The translations under genes and the position numbers were made by a program. DNA of 64,000 nucleotides. It comes from Diploptera punctata (lineage: Eukaryota > Arthropoda > Insecta > Blattodea > Blaberidae). The stretch is taken from the NCBI GenBank assembly GCA_030220185.1, contig JASPKZ010004954.1, forward strand, positions 372,001 to 436,000, given 5' to 3'. Position 1 is the stretch's first letter. Every line of letters starts with the position of its first letter. Of this stretch, positions 1-10,608 are shown in pieces. The notes beneath the pieces are model-generated. The model had not been told where the DNA came from. It ran no database searches and saw nothing but the letters and a program-made list of their open reading frames with translations.

Positions 1-1164
1 TGTTCTATTTTTTTATCTGTATCAATTTTATATCATTTACATAATCATATTCCCATTTTTTTTTTGTTCATCGAATATATTTAGAGATTAATGGCTTCAA
101 CTTGTAGATTTTTTTTACCATCATTTCATCATCTGAAATAAGCATTTCCCCCCGGAATATGCATTTCTATGCATTATCAAATACCGCCAAAATTGTCTGT
201 GAAGGGGCCACTTAACATGTAAATGATTTCCACTTTCTTTTTAATGCGTAAAAAAGAAAACATGCATTTCGCATACACATCCGGTCTCTATTGATAACCC
301 TCACTACTCGCCGAGTCCCGCCTCACTCCACTCTGCTCTTAACTCTTGCAGGGATATACAACTGTTCCGTACAGAGGATTGCCACTTTAAATTCTGGCTT
401 CGATTTCTCTACCTTGTAGTTAAAAACGGCAGATAATTTTATGGACACGCCTTCGTACATCACAACGCTTCTCTGAGAGAAATTTCAAGATAGGTTTCGG
501 CATGCAATGGTTGATAGTTCCTTTGTAAGTTAAGGAGAAAAGCATAGACTAGTGGAACCGTTAAAATGAAAGACTGTGGTTTCCACAGAAGGAGCATTGA
601 TATTGAAATCAATACCTAAAGTTATTGCCAGTTCATGCACAATCATTGTGTACAATGAAATATGGAGATGCTAGAACAACACTCGTGTCAGAGTCACAAG
701 GATGAAATTGAGGAGAGAGTGTCGCAAGGAAGCAGGGCTTCAGAATTAATTACAACCACAACACAGTCAGTTCTTAAAGCGAGTTCATGAATTTAATTTA
801 CCGGCGCTCACTTCTCGGAATTTAATTAAATCCACTCATGCAATCGCTGGGAAATAGTGTTACACTCTCTATTCCTAGAGCTTCTTCTTTAAATTTACTT
901 TATAATGCCTTTAGGTAATCAGCAAAGTTCTGTAGATTTCCGAATACTTTGTGGTGGTATCCTGGCTGTCGATTCAAACATAATTATTCAAAAGGAATGC
1001 ATGTTTGTAGGAACAGAAGAAGTGGTTCAAATTAGGTCACATTACACTTAATATCAGATTTTGTAAGTTCACGTCAAACGTGAGTCAAAAAGGTTAGTTA
1101 GCGTATTCCAACAAGATTAGAGTCCAATTAATAAGAGATAGGAACTCGTAGATCTACACTGTGT
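1..1164. other. AT-rich DNA without recognisable gene
   Basis: No coding stretch, tRNA-like promoter, LTR or inverted terminus was recognised on either strand. A slightly GC-richer patch lies around 280-370. It may hold decayed repeats that I cannot assign. Confidence 0.4.
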
Positions 1165-1241
1165 CTACAAATATAGTATCATACTTTAAACTACTACTAC
1201 GTCGCTTTGGATAATCGTATCTAAATGGAATTGGTGTCAAT
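1165..1241 (+). repeat. 77-bp direct repeat, left copy
   Basis: This segment is repeated in the same orientation at 2062-2138 with about six or seven mismatches. The pair brackets the mariner-like relic. Because it is direct rather than inverted it is not the transposon's own terminus. A local duplication or an older repeat with the same unit on both sides would explain it. Confidence 0.75.
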
Positions 1242-1850
1242 CAAAGGAGAAACTCAAACACTTTTTGCTGCACCTCATAGACATTGAATGTGGTCCCCAT
1301 GAGTGACGCTGCAGACATCGAGGCGATATTCCCATTCGCGCCACACACCCTCCAACATATGTTGCCTCATCACTGAAAATTATTTTTTCTGACAGTTCTT
1401 CATTATCCTCCATTAGAGTCATGAAAGGCTCAGAGAAATCTAATAGCTTTTCGTGGTCAACAGATTTCAATTTACGAACTAATTGGAGCTTGTAGGGTGG
1501 AACTTCAGTTGTGTACGTAGAATCTTAGATACGGCGGATTTAGGGATGTTTAACTGTTGACTAGCTCTACGGACAGACTTATTGGGACTACGTACAAATG
1601 CCTCCCGCACTTGATCCACAATTCCTGTATCGACAGACGGTCTTGCTGTATGGCCTTTCCTTTGAATACATCTGCAGCCACGATCCACAAATCACAGTAC
1701 CACTTCAAAATTGACTTGTGTGTAGGAGCCTGATGTTGAAACCTTCGCCTAAAAGCACGCTGGACCAGCACCGGACTCTGCGTGGTGTGATATTCCAAAA
1801 CACACCAACTACGTTCTTGGGGGTTCGCCATAACTCCTTAAAACTTATTT
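1240..1850 (-). pseudogene. Mariner-like transposase relic, internally deleted
   Basis: Read on the minus strand, it starts at an ATG at 1831 with a mariner-type N-terminus (PQERSWCVLEYHTTQSPVLV) of the DUF4817/HTH kind found in insect mariner-like proteins. A second helix-turn-helix segment (SVRRASQQLNIPKSAVSKIL) follows in another frame at 1479-1688. The first catalytic aspartate block (IIFSDEAT) is near 1360-1390. What follows directly resembles the extreme C-terminus (WEYRLDV block), so the second and third catalytic residues are missing and frames are broken. In the family this enzyme cuts and pastes the element at TA sites in the nucleus. This copy cannot encode an active protein. I found no convincing inverted termini. 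Confidence 0.75.
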
Positions 1851-2061
1851 AATAACTTCTTTAATAAGAACACAATTTCAAAAGAACAGCAAACATTCAC
1901 ATTTAACCTGACCCCTAAATATCCAAAAATGAACTCATATCGACCACAAAAAATATTAAATTTAGTAGTTTCTGTATTGTTGTCCATTATTCTCCATTGT
2001 TGACATTGTTAACATGCACAAAACGTTTGGAGTTTCTCCCTCCGACTAAAATACACCGCTT

Positions 2062-2138
2062 CCACAAATATAGTATCATACTTTAAACTACTATTACGTC
2101 GCTTAGGATGATCGTATCTAAATTAAATTGGTGACAAT
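2062..2138 (+). repeat. 77-bp direct repeat, right copy
   Basis: This is the second copy of the 1165-1241 segment, about 91% alike by eye. It lies between the 5' side of the mariner relic and a LINE-A fragment. Confidence 0.75.
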
Positions 2139-2154
2139 TCTTAGCTTGTCGTGT

Positions 2155-2502
2155 TGGAGATAGGCAAATGGAGAAGACATAACATTGAACTACACGATCT
2201 TTATAGCAAACCAGATATAATAAAAACAGTTAAGTCTTGTAGACTGCGATGGACAAGATATGTGGCACGAATGGGAAATGTAAGATGGTGATGAAAACTT
2301 CTTGTAGGAAAACCTGAGGGAAAACGCCCAGTTGATATACCAAGAATAAGGTGGGAAAGTAATATCCACCATGATTTGAGGGAAGTAGATTACACAGGGA
2401 TGATTGGAAAACATTAGCTCAGGATAAGGATGTATGGAGAGGTTATGTCCGTGCGATCATTAACCTACGAGTTCGATAGTGCCAGTGAGTTAGTTAGTTA
2501 GT
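2155..2502 (+). mobile_element. LINE-A 3' fragment
   Basis: This is the 3' end of an RTE-like non-LTR retrotransposon, homologous to 23100-23475. The conceptual protein contains decayed versions of the family C-terminal blocks (a W-x-R-H-V-x-R-M-like block and a P-x-G-K-R-P-V block) with frame breaks. It ends after the family phrase 'gccagtgag' in a four-base tandem tail, gttagttagttagtta, as RTE elements commonly do. It is 5'-truncated and non-coding. Confidence 0.8.
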
Positions 2503-2529
2503 TAATGTTTAAAAATCCCACCGAACATA

Positions 2530-2738
2530 TAATTAATTTGACATAGTGATGGGGCCTATTTGACCAAGAGATTCTGTGAGGTGTACCAGCGGTATCGTAG
2601 CTATTGATAGGGATTCCCATGTCGCACAAATCAAAGGAAATGGACAAGACGAAAAGAGATTCTCTGAATTGGCGGTTGGTGCCTATGGTTGATAACCCAA
2701 ACCCGTAAAATATTTTATGTTGATAATAATAATAATAA

Positions 2739-2769
<31 letters not shown>

Positions 2770-3720
2770 AAGAGGAAACTGGTCTACAACAGATCATATT
2801 TTTAGTATAAAACAGATTTTCGAAAATAAATGGGAATGTAATGGTACTGTACATCAACTATATCTAGACTTCAAAAAGCATATGATTCAATTATTAGGGG
2901 GAAGTTATAGTATCCTGCTGGAATTCGGAATTCCTAGCAAGTTAATTAGACTTATACGAATGTGTCTAAATGGCACAAAGAGTAGGGTGCGTGCAGTCAA
3001 ACATTTTTCTGATTACTTTTGAAATCCACAATGGGTTGAAGCATGGAGATGCACTATCTCCTCTACTATTTAATTTTGTATTAGAGCATTCCACCAAATC
3101 TTTAAAGGATGAAGGAGATCCTCAACTCAATAGTATTAATAAGCTGATGATGTAGTACTATTGGGTGATAGCGAGGAGATACTGAAGGCTAATACACGCA
3201 CACTGTTGAGTAATACTAAGAAATTGGGACTGGAAGTAAATATCAATAAAACCAAATATATGGTCACACATAGAAATACATTGTGTAATGGAAATGGGAA
3301 ACTAATGAAAAATGAGGGCAATTTTGAGGAAGTGGCTGAATTCAAGTAGGCCCTACTAGGAACAATAACCACAAATAGGAATGAGATGCACAAAGAAATT
3401 AAACATAGGCTTAATTATGGAAATGGGTGCTATTATGTATTGCAGGGTCTCTTGACATACCAAGTCCTTTCAAAAAACATTAAACCGAAAATATAAAACA
3501 CAGTTATTCTACCAGTTACATCATATGAATGCGAAACAGGGACTCTAACTTTAAGGGAGAAAAGGAGATTGCGAGTATTTGAGAATAGAGTTCTTAGGAC
3601 AAATTTTGGACCAAAGAGAGATGAGCAGACAGGTGAATGGAAAAGACTACATTACAGTGAATCACGTGGTTTTTATTGGAAACGAGATGTAATTAGAACA
3701 GAATAGTCTCGTAGACTGGT
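2530..3720 (+). mobile_element. LINE-A copy with endonuclease region deleted
   Basis: Positions 2550-2700 match the 5' UTR of the fuller copy at 20300-20430. After an AAT/AAG microsatellite (2719-2775) the sequence jumps into the reverse transcriptase, matching 22284 onward. The RT D-D region is damaged (the tyrosine of Y-A-D-D is lost near 3145), and the thumb and C-terminal parts run to about 3720 with many stops. The endonuclease is therefore absent and the microsatellite sits at the deletion junction. Near 3347 a taggcccta block is inserted relative to sister copies. Defective. Confidence 0.78.
2717..2775 (+). repeat. (AAT)n-(AAG)n microsatellite
   Basis: A compound trinucleotide run in which AAT repeats pass into AAG repeats. 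It lies exactly at the junction between the LINE-A 5' UTR and RT segments. Confidence 0.9.
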
Positions 3721-3830
3721 ATAACAAATTGGAGAAATAAGGCCAATGACCGAAGGGAATGGATGGCTGTTATGAGCGAGGCTAAGGTGAAACTAAAAGG
3801 ACCGTCACGCTAATGATGATATGATGATTT
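3721..3830 (+). mobile_element. 3' terminus of a different LINE
   Basis: Directly after LINE-A homology ends, a short coding-like end appears (WRNKANDRREWMAV then EAKVKLKGPS, two stops) followed by a tgatgat-type tail. This is the usual layout of a 3'-terminal LINE piece from another family, captured next to or recombined with LINE-A. Confidence 0.55.
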
Positions 3831-4916
3831 AAATTATGAGCAGATCTACTTCGATACTTTTTTTGACTATGAGAGAACAGTTTAGGCCATAAAGTAAGAA
3901 TATTGGAAACATAATATGATACATTTTGGAGCTTAATAGCAGGAGGAAACAAGCTCACGTGCTTTTAACAAGCAAGATTTGAGTTCCCGCAAGCGCTGCC
4001 TCTGGATACCGCAGTTATCTATACACAGGAGAGGAGGTTTTGTTATAAGAGAAGAGTCGAACTTTGATCTTTTTGAATATGAGATATTTACTCTTGTGGA
4101 AAATTGCCATCTCCATTTTGAATAAACGTCGGTAGTTTTTTATAAAAAAAACCTTGTCCCGCTTTAATTCAGCTGAGATTCATAAAAGTTTCGCAGCGCA
4201 TTTCAATACGTCTTTGTTAAACTCGACAGTGCCTCATAATATGATTTTTAGAATCCTCCTTCTAATAAACAAAACAGTAATCATATTTTAAATTTAATTA
4301 TTATTTAATTGTTATATATATACACGCATTTACACCTAAGTAATATTATAGACAAATTTCAGCAAACTTTAAGGCCCAAATGGTCCCTGAACATCATCTG
4401 GCCATCATTACGATATTCGCTTCATTAGATTAAGTTTAATTTAAGGCCTCTCCTGGCGAATCATTACCATCATCATCATATTTCATATCAACGGGGGAGC
4501 ATAACCCCCCTTCTAGGCGCCTCAACCTCAGAAGTAGGTTAAAAATACGCCATGCCAGGAGAGAATACCAGAAAAGTCGTAATGACAACATGGTGGCACT
4601 AATTTAAAATATTTGAAATCGCTGGTTGTATCCGATAGGCCGCGAATATAATCACTGTTTTTGTCATTTGTTTTACGTAGAAAATTACTGATTTAATTTT
4701 AATATTATTATGAGAAATTACGATTATGATGAAATGGGACCTGGCAATGAAATTGTAATGTGTATTTTTTTATTTAGGTAGAGGTAAAACTACGATGGAG
4801 AAAAATAAGGATATGTATCCTTAATTAAGAATAAAGTTTTTAATAACGTCAGGTAATTAAAACAGATATAGGCCTATATGTTTTTAATCAACGTTCAGTC
4901 TACTCTTTTCACCAAA
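3831..4916. other. No gene; SINE scrap and nested palindromes
   Basis: About 1.1 kb of AT-rich DNA. Positions 4360-4440 resemble the body of the SINE-B family near 9504. Positions 4448-4563 contain a 10-bp inverted pair (ctctcctggc / gccaggagag) enclosing a gggggagcataaccccc hairpin and the palindrome aggcgcct, which suggests a small fold-back element. TAGGCCTA occurs at 4869. Confidence 0.45.
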
Positions 4917-5562
4917 TTGCAATAAACTACAACATGGAAATCTCAACAGAGAAATCTAAAGTCATGGCTTTCCTAGGAAAAGACCCAGTTCGCTGTAAAA
5001 TTGTTATTAATAATAAAATATTAGAACAAACCAACACATTTAACTATCTCGGATAGGCCTACCAAGTTACATACGAAGAAGAAAAAGATTTTAGTCAAAA
5101 AATTATAAAATTTAACAGAGTAAGAGGAATTATAAATAATATTTTCAAGCCAAACACAGTACAGCAACACACACGAACTAGAATTTATAAAACATTGGCC
5201 AGACCCATATTATGTTACGGCAGTGAGGCCTGGACAGTTCGCAGTGTAGATGAATAAAGACTAACTGCGGCAGAAATGAAATTTATGAGACGTACTGCGG
5301 GCTATTCAAGGACAGACCATAAAAGGAATTCTGAGATTCTCAAAGAATTACACACAGAATCAGTCAAGGAATATGTACAAAAATACAGAAACAACTGGAA
5401 ATCTCACGTACGAAGAATGAGCAGAACAAGAATACCACGTCAGATCTTAAATTACCAACCACCAGGCAAGATATCTTTGGACAGACCCTTCAAACGTTGG
5501 ATTGAGACCGTAACAGACCACTAGGTCTATCACATGAAAGGAAGAAGAAGAAGAAGAAGATG
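4917..5562 (+). mobile_element. LINE-C 3' fragment
   Basis: This encodes the last third of a non-LTR retrotransposon protein: an N-Y-L-G block near 5040, the LCYGSEAWTV block near 5215, then AEMKFMRRTAGYSRTDHKRN and the basic end RPFKRWIETVTDH before a stop at 5522-5524. A GAA-repeat tail follows (5543-5560). Positions 5276-5524 stay open. An in-frame TAGGCCTA insertion at 5054 adds a stop. Relatives lie at 57112-58112 and 58117-59285. 5'-truncated, inactive. Confidence 0.8.
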
Positions 5563-5724
5563 TTTTTAATTACGAGTCTCTTTTATCTCTTTTCACAATC
5601 AACTAACCTTAAATAACTAAAATGCTGTCAAAATGATACATGCAAAATTTTCAGTTTCTGAACAGGTAAAAATTTCTGGAATAAAGTTTACTAGTGAGAA
5701 CTTTTAGCGTACACTAATTTGTAA

Positions 5725-6330
5725 GTCTAGCTAGAAACAATAATTACAAACAGGAACGAGGCGCAGAATGGATTTAAACATAGACTCAATTCTGGAAATG
5801 GATGTTAATATGCAATACATGGTCTCTTGAAATTCCTTCTTCTCTCAAAAACGTTAATCTGAAAATATATAAAACTGTTATTCTCCAGTTATACTTATAT
5901 AGATGTGAAACATGGACTTTAAGGGATGAGAAAAATTTATGTGTATTTGAGAATAAAGTTCTTAGAAATATTTTTGGACAAAAACAAACTAACATATAGG
6001 TGAATGGAGAAGACTGCATACAGTCAGCGACATTTTATTTACGTGAAGGCATTTGAAATAAGAAAAGTTAAGTCTCGTACAGTGCGATCGGCAGGACATG
6101 TAGTACGAATAGGAATGAAGGAGGGGCATGAAAACTCTGTAGCAAAATCAGAGGAAAAGCACCCAGTTTGTGAGACCGGAATGAGGTGGGAAAATAACAT
6201 TAACCAAGATTTGAGGAACGAAAGTTATACAGGAGATGATTGAAAATATTACCTCATAATAGGGATGTGTGGAGAGCTTATGTCTGCGTGGGCCTGAATC
6301 TATCCGTTCAAAAGTGCCAGTGAATTAGTT
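5725..6330 (+). mobile_element. LINE-A 3' fragment
   Basis: Homologous to 22860-23460. It contains the K-x-Y-K-T-V-I-L block near 5860, the C-E-T-W-T-L block near 5910, R-S-A-G-H-V-V-R near 6085 and an M-R-W-E-N-N-I-N block near 6180, with frame breaks. It ends with 'gccagtgaattagtta'. It faces a second LINE-A fragment at 6440-7065, so the two form an imperfect inverted repeat of ~600-bp arms. Confidence 0.8.
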
Positions 6331-6439
6331 ATAAAACTCTATTCTCGAAATAATGTACGATGTTTGGGAATGTTTTATCGCATGTTGATTAGAAGGCCAC
6401 AATAGTTCCATAAGATTACGGATGATTCTGATGGATAGA

Positions 6440-7065
6440 ATGACATATCGAACCCGTAAGTTCATGGCCGCGCGGACATAAGCTCTCCATACATCCATAT
6501 CCTGAGCTAATGCTTTCCAATCATTCCCTGTATAATCTACTTCTCTCAAATCATAGTTAATGTTATTCTCCCAACTCATTCTTGGTCTACCAACTGGGCG
6601 TTTTCCCTCTGGCTTTCCTACAGGAAGCTTCCATGCAAGTCTTTCATTACCCATACGTTCAACATATCCTGCCCATCGCAATCTACGAGACTTAGCTGTT
6701 CTTATTATATCTGGCTTCCTATAAAGACCATTCACCTGTCTGTTCATCTCTCTTTGGTCAAAAAATTTTCCTAAGTTTTTTATTCTCAAATACTTGTAAT
6801 CTCCTTTCCTCCTTTAAAGTAAGAGTCGATGTTTCGCACCCATATAATATAACTGGTAGAATAATAGTTTTATATATTATCAGTTTAACGTTTTTTGAAA
6901 GGAGTTGGGACATCAAGAGTCTCTGCAATGCATAATAGCACGCATTTCCAGAATTGAGCCTATGTTTAATTTCTTTGTGCATCTCATTCCTATTTGTGAT
7001 TATTGTTCCTAGTTATTTGAATTCAGCCACTTCCTCAAAATTTCCCTCATTATGACATATACCAC
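6440..7065 (-). mobile_element. LINE-A 3' fragment, convergent with previous
   Basis: The minus strand reads open from 6789 to 6325 and carries the family C-terminus: RRLRWAGYVERMGNERLAW, then GKRPVGRPRMSWENNINYDL and a D-V-W-R-A-Y-V-R block. Upstream, 6758-6982 encodes the preceding L-Y-G-C-E-T block in another frame. The 3' tail is lost near 6440. The sister at 5725-6330 is in opposite orientation, 110 bp away. Confidence 0.82.
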
Positions 7066-7304
7066 TAGAAACAATAAGATCCTGTGTATTGTAAAATAAG
7101 ACTGTCTGTCTATACCGTGGCAAGGTACCCCTTGTTGTAGTTACCGAACCAAGCTAATCTAATTACGTTAATGTACCCAAAGATGTCAGTGAATAACAAG
7201 TTTTTAGTACATTGCATCAATGAGATACCAAGTAGGCAACTACGATATGATTTCGATGGGAAATGCCGATTAAATTTCCTCACAGAGTTCAATTTAGGCT
7301 TGTT

Positions 7305-7455
7305 ATATTTTAGGAGCTTGAAAATATTCAGACTCAGGACCCGAGGCTTGAATCCCTTTTGGAGGACTTCTTTCTTCGACTATTCCATTCTAAAAAATTA
7401 ATTGACCCCGGATTTGAACCCGTAACTCTCGGGATCCACTAGACCACCGAGGCGA
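7305..7455 (-). mobile_element. SINE-A remnant
   Basis: The minus strand shows the tRNA-like head of the SINE-A family: a B-box-like gggttcaaatccgg-type block near 7410-7425 and the following ~90 bp that includes the 'gggtcctgagtctgaa' region. The A box near 7445 is degraded. 3'-truncated. Confidence 0.65.
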
Positions 7456-7905
7456 TTTCAAATACTATAAATAGTTCAGTAATAGTCACCCAATTATATG
7501 CGTTCCCTTATTAATTCGCAATATAGTTTTATTAATGTGTAATTCGTTTTCAGTTATCATGCTCGCCTCTTGTTCAGAAATTTGGGAGTCCAAACCCAAC
7601 CTAAGTCCATAGATTTTAATTAACATAAATCCTGAACAGTACTGGTGTGTAATATAATCTCAAACCATAAAAAATGTGCTTCCGAGCAAAATATGTGGAG
7701 TCTATCACGCCGGGTTTGAATTTGAACGTCATTGACCTGAGTTGATATAGATCCTCTTTACATAAGGTATCGTACCTACTAACATGACCAAATGCCGCAC
7801 TTATTATGTTGGTATCCCTGCCTTGAATGACAGTCGTTTTAGAGGTATCAAAGTTATTCTGAGGGAAATATCGGCCACTATTTCCATATGTTTATGATAC
7901 ATATA
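7456..7905. other. No gene seen
   Basis: 450 bp of AT-rich DNA up to the TA site of the mariner derivative. Nothing recognisable. Confidence 0.4.
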
Positions 7906-8727
7906 CAGAGTTCTTCATTTATAATCTAACGGGCACACGGCGTTTTGCTTGTGCGCGGTTGGGTGTGAAACAGCCGGCTTTGCTCCTACATAATCTCCGC
8001 GCATAAAGCATGTATACAAATCTTACCTTATAGAAGATGCTGGAAATATTGTCCATCCTTGACTAACAGGCATTATATCGGGAAAATACATTCTGATTCA
8101 CTTGATTAAGTTAGGGCACTGTAATTTTTCCGATTCCATTCTAATATTTTTAGTTCTACCAATGTATGAGGATGTTTCGTAAACTTCGTCTTTCAGGTTA
8201 TCCCACAAGTAAAAATCACACACTGTTAAATCAGGTAAGCGAGAGGGCCATACTCCAGCACTAATCACTCTATCTTGAAACACTTCCCTAATTTTATTCA
8301 TGGACTCCTCTGCTATATGAGCAGTAGCAGAATCTTGTTGAAACCACCCATATGATTTTTCTTCTTCTGTCAGTCCTCGAAAAAATGGGATCAAAATGTC
8401 ATTTCGGTTCCTCTCTGCATTTACCGTCTGTTCGTAAAATATTGGACCGATTATACGTCTAGCGCTAACAGTACACCACACTCCAACTTTCCGATCATAA
8501 TGAGGGATTTCTTAAACGCGATGTGGATTTTCAGATGCCTAGTACCGATTGTTATGAGTGTTTTCCCAATATAATGCCTGACAGCCGAGGGTGGAGACAT
8601 TTCCAGCATCTTCTATAAGGTAAGATTTTTTACATGCTTTACGTGTGGAGTTTATGTAGGAGCAAAGCACACAACCGCACATAGGCAAAATGCCGTGTGC
8701 CCGTTAGGTTATAAATGAAAAAACCTG
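7906..8727 (-). mobile_element. Mariner-like element, internally deleted, long TIRs
   Basis: The element is bounded by TA dinucleotides (7904-7905 and 8728-8729) and by inverted repeats of roughly 150 bp: 7906-8058 against 8580-8727, both beginning CAG and reaching 'cataaagcatgta'-like sequence. The interior carries only the C-terminal half of a transposase on the minus strand (8481-8098). The N-terminal DNA-binding half is gone. At 822 bp it is well short of a ~1.3-kb autonomous mariner, so it would have needed enzyme from another copy. Confidence 0.8.
8098..8481 (-). pseudogene. Mariner-like transposase, C-terminal half
   Basis: The open 127-codon stretch contains the second catalytic aspartate (GWFQQDSATAHIAE) and the third acidic block (WPSRLPDLTVCDFYLWDNLK). 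From the first D to the D of V-C-D-F I count 38 residues between, longer than the 34 of classical mariner and closer to the DD37D/DD41D-type groups. No N-terminal helix-turn-helix and no first aspartate are present in frame. It lies inside the inverted repeats of the 7906-8727 element. Confidence 0.75.
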
Positions 8728-8849
8728 TATATAGCTAACTAACCCACTTAGGTTTATGACCGCTCGTAAATATGCTCTCGATACAACATCAGTAAAACCC
8801 GTGTCCGGATTTCTGGTTGTGTTTTTACAGTGGAAGAACATATATTTTG

Positions 8850-8945
8850 ACAATGGTATTTCTTTTAGTCTGTCTTGTCGCTTTTGACCTGTCTGGCAAG
8901 GGCAATTATTCTACGGGTAAAGCTACCGCTCTCAGAGTAATTTAA
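8850..8945 (-). mobile_element. LINE-A 5' UTR scrap
   Basis: The minus strand matches the LINE-A 5' UTR around 20283-20370 (the gagag-ggcggcagc-taccc-gccagac order is recognisable). No coding part is attached. Confidence 0.5.
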
Positions 8946-9364
8946 TCACTCAATCAATTTTTAAAAGATTCACGATGATTTCCGTTGAGAGTTTTGAATC
9001 CTGCCGATGATGGGACAAGTCCCGAAAGCGCTACAGTTAAATAATTATTTAAGTTGAGGAGACGGACCTTTGAGGTGAATATTCTATAATCTTATATTTT
9101 AATCACTCAAGTCTCTCCACCACGAGCAAAATAAATATAACATTTGGGGAGTATATAACCATAAATAATATTTACTTTGATCTTTGTTCTTAAAACTGGC
9201 AACATTTAAGTTCATAATCTTTGATTTGAAGGTTTTGCTGTGAAATACGAGTAATTTGGATCCAATGAGACATTTGGATCTATAAATTGCAGTTGTTTGT
9301 ATGTTTATTTATGATTTTTCGTTGAAATAATATATAGTTAGTTGTGAATTTTTCACCGTATCAA

Positions 9365-9545
9365 ACCAAAACTTGTCCACCACTGTGGTCTCTCTGTATC
9401 ATACACAGCGGGCCAGGATTCGATCCCCGGTTGTGACAAGTTTTCTGGGTTATTTTTTTCGAGGTTTTCCTTCACGTATAAGACAAATATCAGGGCAATT
9501 TAAGGTCCAAACGCTCCAAGAAAATCATCTGGTTAACATAATCAT
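9365..9545 (+). mobile_element. SINE-B copy
   Basis: A tRNA-derived SINE. It has an A-box-like 'gtggtctctctg' region, a clear B box (ggattcgatccccgg) near 9418-9432 and the family body with 'gaggttttccttcac' and 'taagacaaat'. The tail is truncated near 'aatcatctgg'. Better copies are at 12964-13266 (minus) and 37803-38060. Confidence 0.7.
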
Positions 9546-9583
9546 CGTTATAATATTTAATATGAATGTGTGTGAATGGTATG

Positions 9584-9986
9584 ATCGGCCGCGGTGGACT
9601 AGTGGTTATGCTCCTAGCCTCTGGTCCCGAGGGTCGCGGGTTCAAACCCGGCCGGGGTCGATGGATTTTTTAGGAGGGAAAAATCCAAGGAGAAAGTCCT
9701 CCGGGAGGGACTTTAGGCCGTGGGTCCAGAGTCTGAAGATCTCGTAAAAGATCTTCAAGCCTCAATGAAAAGGCCTCTAAGCAAAATTTACCGAATTTTC
9801 CTGTCCTAGTACTACCTTGGTTTCCTAGATGTCAGTATGAGGCGGAACGCTGACCATGGAGCACTAAAAAAAATGACATCTATACGAAAACAAGTGTAAC
9901 TAAATTAGTATGGTTCAAATTCTTCCCAGTGGGGGTAGAGCGCCTAAGTCTCTGTTAAGGGAAACATGGGCTTAAAAGAAGAAGTT
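9584..9986 (+). mobile_element. SINE-A, full length
   Basis: A 403-bp tRNA-derived SINE. An internal pol III promoter is visible: A box 'gtggactagtggttatgct' and B box 'gggttcaaacccgg'. It is followed by the family-specific body and ends 'catgggcttaaaag'. Flanking 9-bp duplications, aatggtatg at 9575-9583 and 9987-9995, mark target-primed insertion. Pol III could initiate here and LINE enzymes would mobilise it in trans. It has no coding capacity. Confidence 0.85.
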
Positions 9987-9995
9987 AATGGTATG

Positions 9996-10608
9996 TTTCA
10001 TTTTAATGTCTGTTGTCTCGGAGGTGGCCCTGACATTGAGCTGATCACTCGTCGGGAGTCATTCCATGTCCATGTGTGGTCAAGAAATGTATGCGAGTAG
10101 TCCAGAACTTAAAACTCCATCTCCCGACACATCGTGTGTCTGTAAGATGTTGGTGGCGTGTAGCTTGAAAAAAGTACGTATAAGATGAGAGGTTAAAACA
10201 AGTTAATGAAACGGAATGGAATAGTGAAACTTTTATTCAGTATCCTGCATTTATAACTGCATGCTTCATAATGTTTTCATGGGTTCCTGGGAATTGATTT
10301 TGCTTCAGTCTACGGTTAGTACCGGATGCGTTACGTGAATTCAAATCATACGCACAAATTCACACGCTCTGTAAATTTTAATATCCGCCTTTATATTTAC
10401 CTGGGTCTTTCAGGTTCATAACGTCTGCCCACACATATTTTCAAAATTAAAGAATACTGAGATGAAAAACAATCTAAAATCTAGCGTTATACAGCAACGT
10501 TTCCAAGTTTTGTAAATTAAAATTATCTACCCTTCTTCTTTATAAAAAAGTGTCCATCAAAATTAAAAGCAAATGAAATAAAATTGCAATAGAGTTCAAA
10601 GAAACCCT
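9996..10608. other. No gene seen
   Basis: AT-rich DNA of about 0.6 kb with no coding, promoter-like or terminal-repeat signal recognised. Confidence 0.4.

Noticed and set aside
9584..9670. Functional tRNA gene (good A and B boxes)
   Set aside because: No cloverleaf with paired acceptor stem could be drawn, and the sequence continues as a repeated SINE body with target duplications. The same holds at 33435, 37803, 12964 and 59481.
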